Counted from the first letter of the stretch, positions 7,122 to 15,430 are shown. The stretch is 64,000 bases of DNA from an uncultured Oscillospiraceae bacterium (GCA_910587645.1 CAJUNA010000042.1:35554-99553); one strand, 5' to 3'. The notes: generated from the letters alone by a model not told the origin. A program made the numbers and translations.

Positions 7122-7973
7122 CTATTTCGCTTTGGGTTTGGGCTGGTAGGTCACGGAACTGACCGCGTAGACGGTGACGAAAGCCTTGGGGTCCGTCTTT
7201 TCAATCTTGGCCATCAGCATGGGGTACTCATGCTTGTTGACGATGACCACCAATTCTTTCCGGGAAACGTAGTCGTAGGCGCCGATGGCCTCGTAGATGG
7301 TAGCGCCGCTGTGGAGGTCATCGAGGATGTAGGTACGCAGCTCGTCCACCTTTTCCGACAGAATGCAGACTTTGCGCTTCTGGTCAAAGCCGAAGATAAA
7401 GTGATCTAAGACAATGCCGTTGAGGTAGGTGCCCAGGACGCTTAGAGCCACCGTTTTCGCATCGTAAATGAAGGCGGAGGAGAGGGCTACGCACATGCCC
7501 GCCAGGGAGAGGGCCTTGCCAAGCTCCATATGGAAAAACTTGTTGAGCAGCTTCGCTACCACGTCCAGCCCGCCGGAGGAAGCGTTGCGGGCGAAAAGGA
7601 CCGCCTGCCCCGCGCCCACTACGAACAGGAAGCAGAGCATATCCAGGAAGGGATCCCCCATAATGGATTCCTGTTCCGGGAAAATCCGTTCCAGCACCCA
7701 GAGCACCACCGGAACCAGGGTAGAAGTGTAGACGGTCTTGGCTCCGAACTCCCGGCCAATCAGCAGAAAGCCCATCAGCAGCAGGCCGGTGTTCAGCAGG
7801 AATGTGACGATGGAAACGGGCAGATGGACGATCTCGCTGATAACAATGGCGAGACCGGAACTGCTGCCCACCGTCAGGTGGCTGGGCACCAGGAAGAAAA
7901 ACACCGCCGCGCCGCAGACCACCGTTGCAAAGGTAATCACTAAAAATTCGGAAATCCTCTCTTTTTTGCTCAC
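7122..7973 (-). CDS. YitT family membrane protein (second paralogue)
   Basis: The 283-residue product has an N-terminal MSKKERISEFLVITFATVV membrane segment, about six hydrophobic segments to residue 180, the ARNASSGGLDVVAKLLNKFF loop equivalent to the YitT signature, and a C-terminal DUF2179 domain (200-275) ending DPKAFVTVYAVSSVTYQ. It is homologous to the gene at 1480-2364. It is divergent from the beta-glucosidase gene and has its own promoter at 8054-8083, with a LysR-type dyad upstream. It is probably co-regulated with the YjiH gene; this is inference from the shared dyad. Confidence 0.88.
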   Translation of the reverse strand: MSKKERISEFLVITFATVVCGAAVFFFLVPSHLTVGSSSGLAIVISEIVHLPVSIVTFLLNTGLLLMGFLLIGREFGAKTVYTSTLVPVVLWVLERIFPEQESIMGDPFLDMLCFLFVVGAGQAVLFARNASSGGLDVVAKLLNKFFHMELGKALSLAGMCVALSSAFIYDAKTVALSVLGTYLNGIVLDHFIFGFDQKRKVCILSEKVDELRTYILDDLHSGATIYEAIGAYDYVSRKELVVIVNKHEYPMLMAKIEKTDPKAFVTVYAVSSVTYQPKPKAK

Positions 7974-8053
7974 TTGGAAGCCCCCTAATCATGAAAATCC
8001 AAGCGCCCCCGGCCGCTGGCATGAAACGGAAAAACGAGGGCACTTTTAATAAA

Positions 8054-8083
8054 AATGTATCACGGGACGGCGGCGTGTGTCAA
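8054..8083 (-). promoter_or_regulatory. Promoter of the second YitT gene
   Basis: On the minus strand a perfect TTGACA (8078-8083), an 18-bp spacer and TACATT (8054-8059); start near 8047, giving a leader of about 74 nt. Confidence 0.6.
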
Positions 8084-8122
8084 CAATGGAGGGAGGCCGC
8101 AGGGATGGAAATTGTTATGAAT

Positions 8123-8141
8123 CCATAAGCTGGGCTTATGG
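8123..8141. promoter_or_regulatory. 19-bp dyad, candidate LysR operator (copy 2)
   Basis: CCATAAGC-TGG-GCTTATGG is a perfect 8-bp-arm dyad. Its 15-bp core ATAAGCTGGGCTTAT differs from the copy at 7090-7110 at only two positions. It lies between the divergent YitT and beta-glucosidase promoters, about 85 and 96 bp from their predicted starts. Confidence 0.55.
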
Positions 8142-8192
8142 CGGCGGCAGGGCGGATGGAATGGAGTTTTTTCGTTATTTTTCCCCCGCGCG

Positions 8193-8221
8193 TTGACAGC
8201 AAATGGGGAAAATGTTAGGAT
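8193..8221 (+). promoter_or_regulatory. Promoter of the beta-glucosidase/araD operon
   Basis: TTGACA (8193-8198), a 17-bp spacer and TAGGAT (8216-8221); start near 8228, 38 nt before the ATG. Confidence 0.7.
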
Positions 8222-8265
8222 AAGGGAAGAATGCCGCCCGTCAGGGTGCGAAGGAGGAAATACCT

Positions 8266-10764
8266 ATGAATCTGCTAACAAAGGCCAGCTTCTCCAGCGG
8301 CGTGGGCCAGCGGGAAAGGGATAACCGGCAGACGGCGTACCAGGCCGCCTGCGAGGGGATGGTGCTGCTGAAAAACGATGGCGCGCTGCCCTTTCAAGCG
8401 AAGAAAATAGCCCTGTACGGATCCGGCGCGTCTAAGACGATTAAGGGCGGCACAGGCTCCGGCGAGGTCAATGAACGCCGTTCCATCTCTATCCTGGAGG
8501 GCCTGATGGACCGGGGGTTTGAGATCGCCACCCACCGGTGGCTGGCGGATTTCCACACTGCTTACGAGGAAGCCAGGGAAGCCCAGAGAAAAGAAACCAT
8601 GCAGAAGCTCAAACGGCTGAAAGGCTCCCTGGAGGAGCTGCTGTTTGAGCAGTTCCAGCCCCCCTGCGGGCGGGCCGTCACCCAGGAGGACGTAGATGGA
8701 AGCGGAACGGATTCCTGCATCTACGTGGTCAGCCGCCAGGCAGGCGAGGGCGGCGACCGCAAGGCGGAAAAAGGCAGCCTGTTCCTTACCGATGAGGAGC
8801 TGGCTTCCATCCGCTTCTGTGCGGAAAAGTATGCGCGGTTCGTACTGGTTATCAACAGCGGTTCCGCGCTGGATATGGGGTTTGTGGAGGAGATTCCCGG
8901 CATCAACGCCATTATCTTCCTGTGCCAGCTAGGCCAGGAGGGCGGCGGGGCCTTCGCGGACGTGGCCATCGGCAAGGTCTCCCCCTCCGGCAAGCTGACC
9001 GACACCTGGGCGAAACGGTACGCCGACCTGCCCTTTGCCCAGGATTACAGCTACCTGAACGGCGACCTGGAGAACGAATTTTATAAAGAGGGCATCTATG
9101 TGGGATACCGGTTCTTCGACAGCTTCGGCGTGGAGCCTGCGTTTCCGTTTGGGTATGGGCTGAGCTATACGGACTTCGATATCCGCTGCCAGGGGATCGA
9201 ACTGGCGGACAATGGACGCCGGGCGGTGGTGCGGGCCGCCGTAACGAATACCGGGAACGTTTATGCCGGGAAAGAAGTGGTCCAGCTTTACGTCTCCGCC
9301 CCAGACGGGAAGCTGGATAAGGAGTATCAATCCTTGGCCGCTTTCGCGAAAACAGCGGCGCTGGAACCCGGCGCGGCCCAGACGGTGGAGCTGTCCTTTG
9401 ATATCGCCAGCCTCGCCAGCTTCCGGGAGGAGGACGGGGCCTATGTGCTGGAACCAGGGTGCTACCTGCTGCGGCTGGGCAACTCCTCCCGCAATACCCA
9501 GGTGGTGGGCGCGTTGGCCCTGGACCGGGAAGTTACGGTGTCACGGCATACCCATATCTGCCCCCTGCACCTGCCCCTGGAGGAGCTGCGCGCGGAGCAT
9601 TATGGGTTTGCGGCGCTACCGGATGGGCTGCCTAAGCTGGTAGTTCCGGCGGATGCTTTTGAGACAACGGTTTATACCTATGGCAATTTGCCCCTGTGCC
9701 CGGAGGACGGGCGGGTGAAGCGGGCCTTGCGCCGGCTGACGGTAGCGGAAATGGCCGATATCGTTGTGGGCGCGGGAAGGGCAAGCGGGAAAAACCGGTT
9801 TCAACTGCCTGGATCCGTGGGCAATACCACATCGAAGTTTTGGGATCGGGGACTGGCAAATGTGGCGCTGTGCGATGGGCCGGCGGGGCTTCGGATCCAG
9901 CGGCGGTCTACGGTGGATAAAAAAGGCAGGGTCAAGCCAGTAGATCCGCCCTTTGCTTTCATGAACGATTTACCCGGCGTGATGAAAAAGCTTGCTTTGG
10001 GCAACCCGGAGAAGGACGAGGTCCTCTATCAGTACGCTACTGCTTTTCCCGTGGCCTGCGCGCTGGCCCAGACCTGGAATACGGAGCTGCTCTATCAGGT
10101 GGGGCAGGCGGTGTACCGGGAGATGAAGGAATATGGCTGCACTTTCTGGCTGGCGCCGGGGATGAATATTCACCGCAATCCCCTGTGTGGACGGAATTTT
10201 GAGTACTTCTCCGAAGACCCCAGGCTTACCGGCGCTGTGGCGGCGGCCCTGACCAGGGGCGTTCAGCAGGAGGATGGGTTCTATGTGACCATTAAACACT
10301 TCGCCTGCAACAACCAGGAGGACAACCGCACCGCCGTGTCCAGCAACGTGGGCGAGCGGGCATTAAGGGAAATCTACCTGCGGGGCTTCGAAACCGCTGT
10401 CCGGGAGGGCGGGGCCAAAGGGGTCATGACTTCTTACAACCGGATTAACGGCGTATATACCCCTAACAGCCACGACCTCTGCACTAAGGCACTGCGGCAG
10501 GAGTGGGGCTTCCAGGGCGTGGTTATGACCGACTGGACATCCACCATGAAGGGCCGGGCCAGCGCCGCTGCCGCCCTATGGGCTGGAAATGACCTAATTA
10601 TGCCTGGAAATACCGGGGACAAGAAAGCGATCTTGCAGGCCCTTAAAAACCGGCTCATTGATGAAACGGATCTGCGGCGCTGCTGCGGGAACGTGATCCT
10701 CGCGATTCTTAACAGCGCCATCCAGAAAGAGTATATCGACGCAAAATCTGCGGAAAATCAATAG
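8266..10764 (+). CDS. Glycoside hydrolase family 3 beta-glucosidase with permuted domain order
   Basis: The 832-residue cytoplasmic protein has no signal peptide. The usual GH3 order is inverted: the GH3 C-terminal alpha/beta sandwich comes first (about 25-250, opening with EGMVLLKNDGALPF), then a fibronectin-III-like domain (about 310-385), then the TIM-barrel catalytic domain (about 480-810). The catalytic nucleophile is the Asp of VVMTDW near residue 756, and KHFACNN near 677 and GRNFEYFSEDP near 642 bind substrate. This inverted layout is known from rumen and gut Clostridia such as Ruminococcus albus and Butyrivibrio. It is the first gene of a two-gene unit with araD, 12 nt away, which suggests degradation of plant glucosides or arabinose-containing oligosaccharides. 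Confidence 0.93.
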   Translation: MNLLTKASFSSGVGQRERDNRQTAYQAACEGMVLLKNDGALPFQAKKIALYGSGASKTIKGGTGSGEVNERRSISILEGLMDRGFEIATHRWLADFHTAYEEAREAQRKETMQKLKRLKGSLEELLFEQFQPPCGRAVTQEDVDGSGTDSCIYVVSRQAGEGGDRKAEKGSLFLTDEELASIRFCAEKYARFVLVINSGSALDMGFVEEIPGINAIIFLCQLGQEGGGAFADVAIGKVSPSGKLTDTWAKRYADLPFAQDYSYLNGDLENEFYKEGIYVGYRFFDSFGVEPAFPFGYGLSYTDFDIRCQGIELADNGRRAVVRAAVTNTGNVYAGKEVVQLYVSAPDGKLDKEYQSLAAFAKTAALEPGAAQTVELSFDIASLASFREEDGAYVLEPGCYLLRLGNSSRNTQVVGALALDREVTVSRHTHICPLHLPLEELRAEHYGFAALPDGLPKLVVPADAFETTVYTYGNLPLCPEDGRVKRALRRLTVAEMADIVVGAGRASGKNRFQLPGSVGNTTSKFWDRGLANVALCDGPAGLRIQRRSTVDKKGRVKPVDPPFAFMNDLPGVMKKLALGNPEKDEVLYQYATAFPVACALAQTWNTELLYQVGQAVYREMKEYGCTFWLAPGMNIHRNPLCGRNFEYFSEDPRLTGAVAAALTRGVQQEDGFYVTIKHFACNNQEDNRTAVSSNVGERALREIYLRGFETAVREGGAKGVMTSYNRINGVYTPNSHDLCTKALRQEWGFQGVVMTDWTSTMKGRASAAAALWAGNDLIMPGNTGDKKAILQALKNRLIDETDLRRCCGNVILAILNSAIQKEYIDAKSAENQ

Positions 10765-10776
10765 GAGGTTATCACA

Positions 10777-11472
10777 ATGCTGGAAGAACTGAAACGGTTG
10801 GTCTACGAAGCCAATATGGAACTGCCCCGGCGGGGGCTGGTGACCTACACCTGGGGAAATGTCAGCGGCATCGACCGGGAGAAGGGGCTGTTCGTTATCA
10901 AGCCCTCCGGCGTGGATTACGATGAGCTGCGGCCGGAACATTTGGTGGTGCTGGATTTGGAGGGCAATCAGGTGGAGGGGGATTTGAACCCGTCCTCCGA
11001 TACCAAGACTCATTTGGTGCTGTATAACGCTTTCCCAGCCCTGGGAGGCATCGTCCATACCCACAGCCCTCACGCCGTGGCCTGGGCCCAGGCAGGCCGG
11101 GATATCCCGGCCTATGGCACAACCCACGCGGACTATTTCTACGGCCCGGTTCCCTGCGCACGGGATTTGACCGCGCAGGAAATCAATGAGGGCTATGAGG
11201 CCAATACCGGGCATGTGATCGTGGAGACCTTCCGGGAGCGGGAGGTGGATCCCGTCCATGTACCCGCCGTGATCTGCCGCAGCCACGGCCCGTTTACCTG
11301 GGGTAAGGATGCTGCCCAGGCGGTCTATCACGCCGTTGTGCTGGAGGAAGTGGCGAAAATGGCGCTCTTTACGGAAATCATCAATCCTAAGGCCGCCCCC
11401 GCCCCCCAGCGGGTCCAGGATAAGCATTTTATGCGCAAGCATGGACCGAACGCTTACTACGGCCAGAAATAA
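10777..11472 (+). CDS. araD: L-ribulose-5-phosphate 4-epimerase
   Basis: The 231-residue product is a class II aldolase-fold protein that interconverts L-ribulose 5-phosphate and D-xylulose 5-phosphate in arabinose catabolism. Visible motifs are the TWGNVSGID start with GLFVIKPSGVDYDEL, the zinc ligands in HTHSPHAVAWAQ, and the downstream CRSHGPFTWG histidine. Length matches AraD (about 230). An AGGAGG site lies 8 nt upstream of the ATG, 12 nt behind the beta-glucosidase stop, so the two are co-transcribed. No araA or araB is present here, so the enzyme may serve another pentose or ascorbate-type route; UlaF or SgbE specificity cannot be excluded. Confidence 0.92.
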   Translation: MLEELKRLVYEANMELPRRGLVTYTWGNVSGIDREKGLFVIKPSGVDYDELRPEHLVVLDLEGNQVEGDLNPSSDTKTHLVLYNAFPALGGIVHTHSPHAVAWAQAGRDIPAYGTTHADYFYGPVPCARDLTAQEINEGYEANTGHVIVETFREREVDPVHVPAVICRSHGPFTWGKDAAQAVYHAVVLEEVAKMALFTEIINPKAAPAPQRVQDKHFMRKHGPNAYYGQK

Positions 11473-11507
11473 TACCTTTACCCTGAGACTTTAGTCACTG
11501 CTGATTA

Positions 11508-11550
11508 GAGCGTCCCCCTGCGGGTTTCCGTAGGGGGACGCTCCTTATTT
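11508..11550 (+). terminator. Terminator of the beta-glucosidase/araD operon
   Basis: A stem of about 14 bp (GAGCGTCCCCCTGCGG / CCGTAGGGGGACGCTC) ends in CTTATTTT, 35 nt behind the araD stop. Confidence 0.9.
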
Positions 11551-11640
11551 TCAAGGATTTTGCAAATTTTTTTCTTTTTTGGTGACAGAATAGAGAAAGC
11601 ATGGTAAAATGAGGGGGAAATCTTTGCCGGAGGTGGACGT

Positions 11641-11940
11641 ATGGACAAATGGCTGTATGTCATGATGATTAAGCGGGGAAAAGCCTACAACAAGGTTACG
11701 AAAGCCGCCATTACAAGGCATGTGGAGAATTTGCGGCGGCTGGACGAGTTAGGGAAAATTGCGCTCTGCGGGCCGTTTAAGGGGTTCCCGGGGATTGCTG
11801 GAATGGTGGTTTTTAAAACGGAAAGCCAGGAGGAAGCGGAAGCCCTGTGCAAACAGGAGCCGCTGGTGGTGGAGGGGTTCGCTACGTATACCCTGGCGGC
11901 GCTGCAAGTGGCGGACAAAGATAATAACTATTTGTTGTAA
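11641..11940 (+). CDS. YciI-like protein (99 aa)
   Basis: The 99-residue ferredoxin-like alpha/beta protein has YciI features: an N-terminal YVMMIKRG strand, RHVENLRRLDELGKIALCGPF with the conserved histidine and GPF, and a C-terminal EPLVVEGFATYTLAALQV strand. YciI proteins are small dimeric enzymes or accessory proteins of mostly undefined reaction. The gene follows the terminator at 11508-11550, is preceded by a GGAGG site, and lies 30 nt upstream of a cysteine-rich gene that probably shares its transcript. Confidence 0.82.
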   Translation: MDKWLYVMMIKRGKAYNKVTKAAITRHVENLRRLDELGKIALCGPFKGFPGIAGMVVFKTESQEEAEALCKQEPLVVEGFATYTLAALQVADKDNNYLL

Positions 11941-11970
11941 TTTGACGGATAATTGCTGGAGGGAATGTGT

Positions 11971-12429
11971 ATGGAGGTATCTATCTGCGGCGCGGAATGC
12001 GCCGGATGCCCCTCCGCCGCGTCCTGCGGCGGGTGCCGGGAGACCGGAGGGAAACCCTTCGGGAAGGAATGCCCCATAGCTGCCTGCTGCCGGAAAAAAG
12101 GGCAGGAGGAGTGCGGCGCCTGCGGCGGGAGCTGTGGGCTGAAAGCCCCGCTGATTGCGGAGTTTAACGGATTGGGGATTCCCGGCCTGGGGGAAATTAC
12201 GGATTTGAACGCGCTGGTGGGGGCATATATCAATTTGGCCTACACCCTGCCCAACGGGCAGGTGGTGAAGCTGCTGGAGGACGGTAAAATCTACTTTGGC
12301 AATCAAATCGAAAAGCCAGATGGGCGGTGCTTTGGGCTGGCGGCGGACGATTCCTTCCTGCTGGTGTGCGAGTACGGCTGCGGCGGCGCGGATGCGGAGA
12401 TCGTCCTTTATAAAAAGCGGAACGCCTGA
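11971..12429 (+). CDS. Cysteine-rich DUF3795-like protein
   Basis: The product is 152 residues. The first 50 contain about thirteen cysteines with DUF3795-type spacing (ICGAECAGCP, CGGCRETGG, CPIAACC, CGACGGSC), suggesting a zinc or iron-sulfur site. The rest is a globular alpha/beta region with no recognised motif. I choose ATG 11971 with GGAGGG seven bases upstream; the TTG 18 nt earlier lacks a ribosome site. It probably forms an operon with the YciI gene before it. Function is unknown, though related proteins often sit beside stress or regulatory genes. Confidence 0.7.
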   Translation: MEVSICGAECAGCPSAASCGGCRETGGKPFGKECPIAACCRKKGQEECGACGGSCGLKAPLIAEFNGLGIPGLGEITDLNALVGAYINLAYTLPNGQVVKLLEDGKIYFGNQIEKPDGRCFGLAADDSFLLVCEYGCGGADAEIVLYKKRNA

Positions 12430-12485
12430 TACATACCCGGCGGTGCCGGGTGATGAAAATTTTGAGAGGAAATGAGGAAACTGCT

Positions 12486-13595
12486 ATGCTGATTAAAAAC
12501 GCGAAGGTTCTGATTGGAAAGGCTTTTATGGAGGCCGACATTCAATTCGGGGAGACTATCACCGCAGTGGGGAAAATTGATGGGGCGGCGGACCTGGATG
12601 GAGCCGGGTGCTACGTTATCCCGGGCCTGGTGGACATCCACACCCATGGGGCCGTGGGGGAGGATTTCTCCGACGGTAAGCCAGCGGGGCTTCAGCCCTT
12701 GGCGGACTATTACGCCGCCCACGGCGTCACCAGCTATCTGGCCACTACGATGACCTTGAAGGAGGAGACCCTTACCCCGGCTATGCACGCGATCCGGGAC
12801 TTCCGGCCCGCGTCCGGCGCTAAGTGCGCGGGCGTCCATCTGGAGGGGCCGTTTCTCAGCTACGCCAAGCGGGGCGCACAGGCGGCGGAAAACCTCCATA
12901 AGCCCGATGCCGCCCTGTTCCACCGTCTCAATGAGGCCAGCGGCGGCCAGGTGAAGCTGGTGACCGTAGCCTGCGAGGAGGAAGGGGCGCTGCCCTTTAT
13001 CCGGGAGGTTTCCCAGGCATGCACCGTGTCCCTGGGCCACACTACGGCGGATTATGATACCGCTATGGCCGGGTTCGCCGCCGGGGCCAGCCACGCCACC
13101 CACCTTTATAATGGTATGCCCTCCTTCCTCCACCGTGCGCCAGGGGTCATCGGCGCGGCCTTTGATTCGGAGGCCAGCGTGGAACTGATCTGCGATGGGC
13201 TGCACATCCATCCCGCCGCAATCCGGGCCACGTATCAGCTCTTCGGGGATAAGCTGAACCTGATTTCCGATTCCCTGCGCTGCGCGGGGATGCCAGACGG
13301 GGACTACGAACTGGGCGGCCAGCCTATCGTGGTGAAAAACCATAAGGCAACGCTGCTGGACGGCACTTTGGCGGGGTCCTCCATCTCCCTGCTGGACGCG
13401 GTGCGCAACGTGGTCCGGTTCGGCCTGCCTTTGGCGGAGGCCGTCTATGCCGCTTCCGCCGCGCCCGCCCTGGCCGTGGGGTTGAAAGCGGGCGTCATCC
13501 AGGCCGGCCGCGCCGCCGATTTGCTGGTGCTGGACGGGGATCTGAACTTGAAGGCCGTTTATGTGGACGGGAAGGCCCAGGCCTGTTGTCCGTGA
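12486..13595 (+). CDS. nagA: N-acetylglucosamine-6-phosphate deacetylase
   Basis: The 369-residue amidohydrolase removes acetate from GlcNAc-6-phosphate, the first committed step of amino-sugar and wall recycling. Visible motifs in order: PGLVDIHTHG metal ligands (about 50), HLEGPFLSYAKRG, the HTTAD histidine, ATHLYNGMP, CDGLHIHP, and the catalytic aspartate in NLISDSLRCAG. Length is typical. ATG 12486 is chosen over a longer in-frame start at 12450 because GAGGAAATGAGGAAA lies just upstream. A small hairpin, ACCCGGC-GGT-GCCGGGT (12435-12451), sits between the preceding gene and this start. No nagB is in the window. Confidence 0.94.
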   Translation: MLIKNAKVLIGKAFMEADIQFGETITAVGKIDGAADLDGAGCYVIPGLVDIHTHGAVGEDFSDGKPAGLQPLADYYAAHGVTSYLATTMTLKEETLTPAMHAIRDFRPASGAKCAGVHLEGPFLSYAKRGAQAAENLHKPDAALFHRLNEASGGQVKLVTVACEEEGALPFIREVSQACTVSLGHTTADYDTAMAGFAAGASHATHLYNGMPSFLHRAPGVIGAAFDSEASVELICDGLHIHPAAIRATYQLFGDKLNLISDSLRCAGMPDGDYELGGQPIVVKNHKATLLDGTLAGSSISLLDAVRNVVRFGLPLAEAVYAASAAPALAVGLKAGVIQAGRAADLLVLDGDLNLKAVYVDGKAQACCP

Positions 13596-13707
13596 GTGGT
13601 GGAAAAAATTGCTGTCAACTGTCTTTTTGTCCAAATTTAGGCAATTGTTTTTGGCAATTATCACGATACCTGGCGGAGCGCGGGAAAAATTTTATGCAAC
13701 ATCAACA

Positions 13708-13748
13708 TTGACAAAAAGTGCTTGAAACTGGTAAAATAAAGCCAGTTT
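13708..13748 (+). promoter_or_regulatory. Promoter inside an inverted repeat, driving a small transcript
   Basis: TTGACA (13708-13713), an 18-bp spacer and TAAAAT (13732-13737). The -10 is framed by 7-bp inverted repeats AAACTGG (13725-13731) and CCAGTTT (13742-13748), a layout expected for a repressor operator. No reading frame follows. Confidence 0.6.
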
Positions 13749-13835
13749 AGGAGAGAAACCTAAACAGTTGTATCGTTTTTCCTCAATCTTCTCCATCAAA
13801 GAAAAAGCCGCCCTTGTGAGAGGGCGGTTTTTTCT
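13744..13835 (+). ncRNA. Candidate small RNA of about 90 nt
   Basis: Transcription from the promoter above would make an RNA of about 90 nt ending at a strong intrinsic terminator (CCGCCCT-6 nt-AGGGCGG followed by TTTTTT, 13808-13834). The 5' part forms GTTTAGG-AGAGAAA-CCTAAAC (13745-13765), and a pyrimidine-rich unpaired stretch with TTCTCC, complementary to Shine-Dalgarno sequences, follows. No open frame or known motif is visible. Alternatively it is only the end of a read-through nagA message. Confidence 0.45.
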
Positions 13836-13922
13836 GTTTCTGAAGAAATGGAAGATAGTATGAGAGACCATGGGATATGTAGTAAAACGGGTATATATTA
13901 TTATCAAAACGGTCATTTTTCC

Positions 13923-13951
13923 TTGACATATAATATTTTTTAAGGTAAAAT
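13923..13951 (+). promoter_or_regulatory. Promoter of the gene at 13983
   Basis: A perfect TTGACA (13923-13928), a 17-bp spacer and TAAAAT (13946-13951), followed by AAGGAGG and the ATG at 13983. Confidence 0.75.
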
Positions 13952-13982
13952 ACGTGATATTATAGTATAAGGAGGATATAAA

Positions 13983-14303
13983 ATGGTAACCAGAAAAATA
14001 TTTTGCCTGTGTTTTAGTGCAGTGTGTTTCTTTCTTTTTTGCGGAATGATCTATCCTACACAAGTTGAGACGAATAACCCCATGAGTGAAAATGTATATT
14101 TCTGTGATCCGGACGGCTGCATATTCTTTATTGAGGCAACCCCGGATGAAATGATGGAGTCTCCAAGGCCATTTCCCTTTGAGGAGCTTTCCGGTCAATT
14201 TCCCGGCAGTACTATCATTTTTCACAGATGTGGGGACTGCTTAGATTTCTATTGTGAAAATCCTAGTCATGACCACTTCTCTGTGATGGACAGAACAAAA
14301 TAG
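13983..14303 (+). CDS. Small exported or membrane-anchored protein of unknown function (106 aa)
   Basis: The product begins with a hydrophobic segment (residues 6-22, FCLCFSAVCFFLFCGMIY) that could be a signal peptide or anchor, then a short acidic extracytoplasmic domain with cysteines in CDPDGC and CGDCLDFYC that could form disulfides. No family is recognised. The gene is clearly more AT-rich than its neighbours, including its promoter region, which may indicate recent acquisition. It stands alone, with its own promoter and a bidirectional terminator shared with hslO. Confidence 0.65.
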   Translation: MVTRKIFCLCFSAVCFFLFCGMIYPTQVETNNPMSENVYFCDPDGCIFFIEATPDEMMESPRPFPFEELSGQFPGSTIIFHRCGDCLDFYCENPSHDHFSVMDRTK

Positions 14304-14315
14304 CGTGTTATGAAA

Positions 14316-14345
14316 CAGGGATAGAGGAACATACCTCTATCCCTG
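14316..14345. terminator. Bidirectional terminator between the convergent 13983 gene and hslO
   Basis: CAGGGATAGAGG-AACATA-CCTCTATCCCTG, a perfect 12-bp stem followed by CTTTTTC on the plus strand. Confidence 0.85.
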
Positions 14346-14351
14346 CTTTTT

Positions 14352-15257
14352 CTATTTCTCCTGATCCGCCATTTTTTGCGCTTTCATTTTCTCGACCAGC
14401 AATTGCAGTTCAGCACCAGTGAAGCGATATACCTTGTCACAAAACTGGCACCCCAGCTCACACCCGCCCTGCTCTGCCAGCAGATCCTCCAGCTCTGGTA
14501 TGCCCATGCTGATAAGCGCCCGCTCCACCCGGCTGCGGCTGCAATAGCACTTATAGGAAATAGGGGAGGTTTCCAGTATCTCCACCTCAAAATCGCTGAG
14601 TACCGTCCGCAAAAGCGCCGCCGGGTCAGAGTTGGCATCCAGCAGGGCCGTCACCGGGCCGGCGGCCAGGACGCCGCCCTCTACCTTGGCAATCACGTCC
14701 TCCCCCGCGCCGGGTAGGAGCTGGATGATATAGCCCCCCGCCGCTTTCACGCTCTGATCCCGGTCTACCAGCACGCCCAGGGCGCAGGCTGTGGGGATCT
14801 GCTCACTCTCTACGAAATAGGCCGCTAAATCCTCAGCGATCTCGCCGCCCAGGAGACCCACGCTGCCAATGTACGGCTCCTTCATGCCAAGGTCTTTGAT
14901 GACTGTCAGGGTCCCTTCGCCGCCTACGGCCGCGCCTACGTCCAGCTTGCCGTCCTCCCGGAGGGGAAGGTCTGTGTGGGGGTTCTGGACATAGCCTCGC
15001 ACATTGCCTAAATGGTCGGAGACGGCAAGCACGGTGCCTAAAGGGCCTCCGCCTTTGATCTGGAGGGTCAGGCTGGCGGCATCCGCCTTGAGGGCGTTGC
15101 CCATCATGGAAGCGGCCGCTAGAGTCCGGCCCAGGGCGGCGGTGGCAGTGGGGAGCGTCTTGTGGATGTTCCGGGCCTGCTCCGTCAGGGCGCGGGTGGT
15201 AACGGCGACGGCTTTGACTGCCCCGCCGGCGGTGATGGCACGTACTAACTGATCCAT
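14352..15257 (-). CDS. hslO: Hsp33 redox-regulated chaperone
   Basis: The 301-residue cytoplasmic holdase is activated by oxidative unfolding. Its N-terminal domain begins MDQLVRAITAGGAVKAVAV, and the C-terminal zinc switch is intact: CYC near residue 238, about 30 residues, then CQFC near 272, the canonical CxC-X27-32-CxxC pattern. Length is typical. It is monocistronic: a bidirectional terminator follows, and the divergent ABC gene lies upstream. Confidence 0.96.
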   Translation of the reverse strand: MDQLVRAITAGGAVKAVAVTTRALTEQARNIHKTLPTATAALGRTLAAASMMGNALKADAASLTLQIKGGGPLGTVLAVSDHLGNVRGYVQNPHTDLPLREDGKLDVGAAVGGEGTLTVIKDLGMKEPYIGSVGLLGGEIAEDLAAYFVESEQIPTACALGVLVDRDQSVKAAGGYIIQLLPGAGEDVIAKVEGGVLAAGPVTALLDANSDPAALLRTVLSDFEVEILETSPISYKCYCSRSRVERALISMGIPELEDLLAEQGGCELGCQFCDKVYRFTGAELQLLVEKMKAQKMADQEK

Positions 15258-15430
15258 GTTCGAGGGTCCTTTCTTAAATTCAATGACTGGCTGGGTCGAT
15301 TATAGCACGTCCCGGACAGGGTGGCAAGCCTCCGAACATACGGCAAACCAGCCTTCTGGACAAACGCGGAAAAATATCGTATACTGTACCTGGCCGCCAT
15401 ATCCAATATTTGGCGGAAGGAGGGGCGCGT

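Noticed and set aside
7122..8049. Long open frames opposite the second YitT gene (for example 7384-8043 and 7530-7943)
   Set aside because: They are GC-rich shadow frames; the YitT frame has membrane segments, a DUF2179 end, a ribosome site and a promoter.
12408..13664. 418-codon frame opposite nagA
   Set aside because: nagA on the plus strand carries the complete amidohydrolase motif set; the opposite frame has low-complexity, shadow-type composition.
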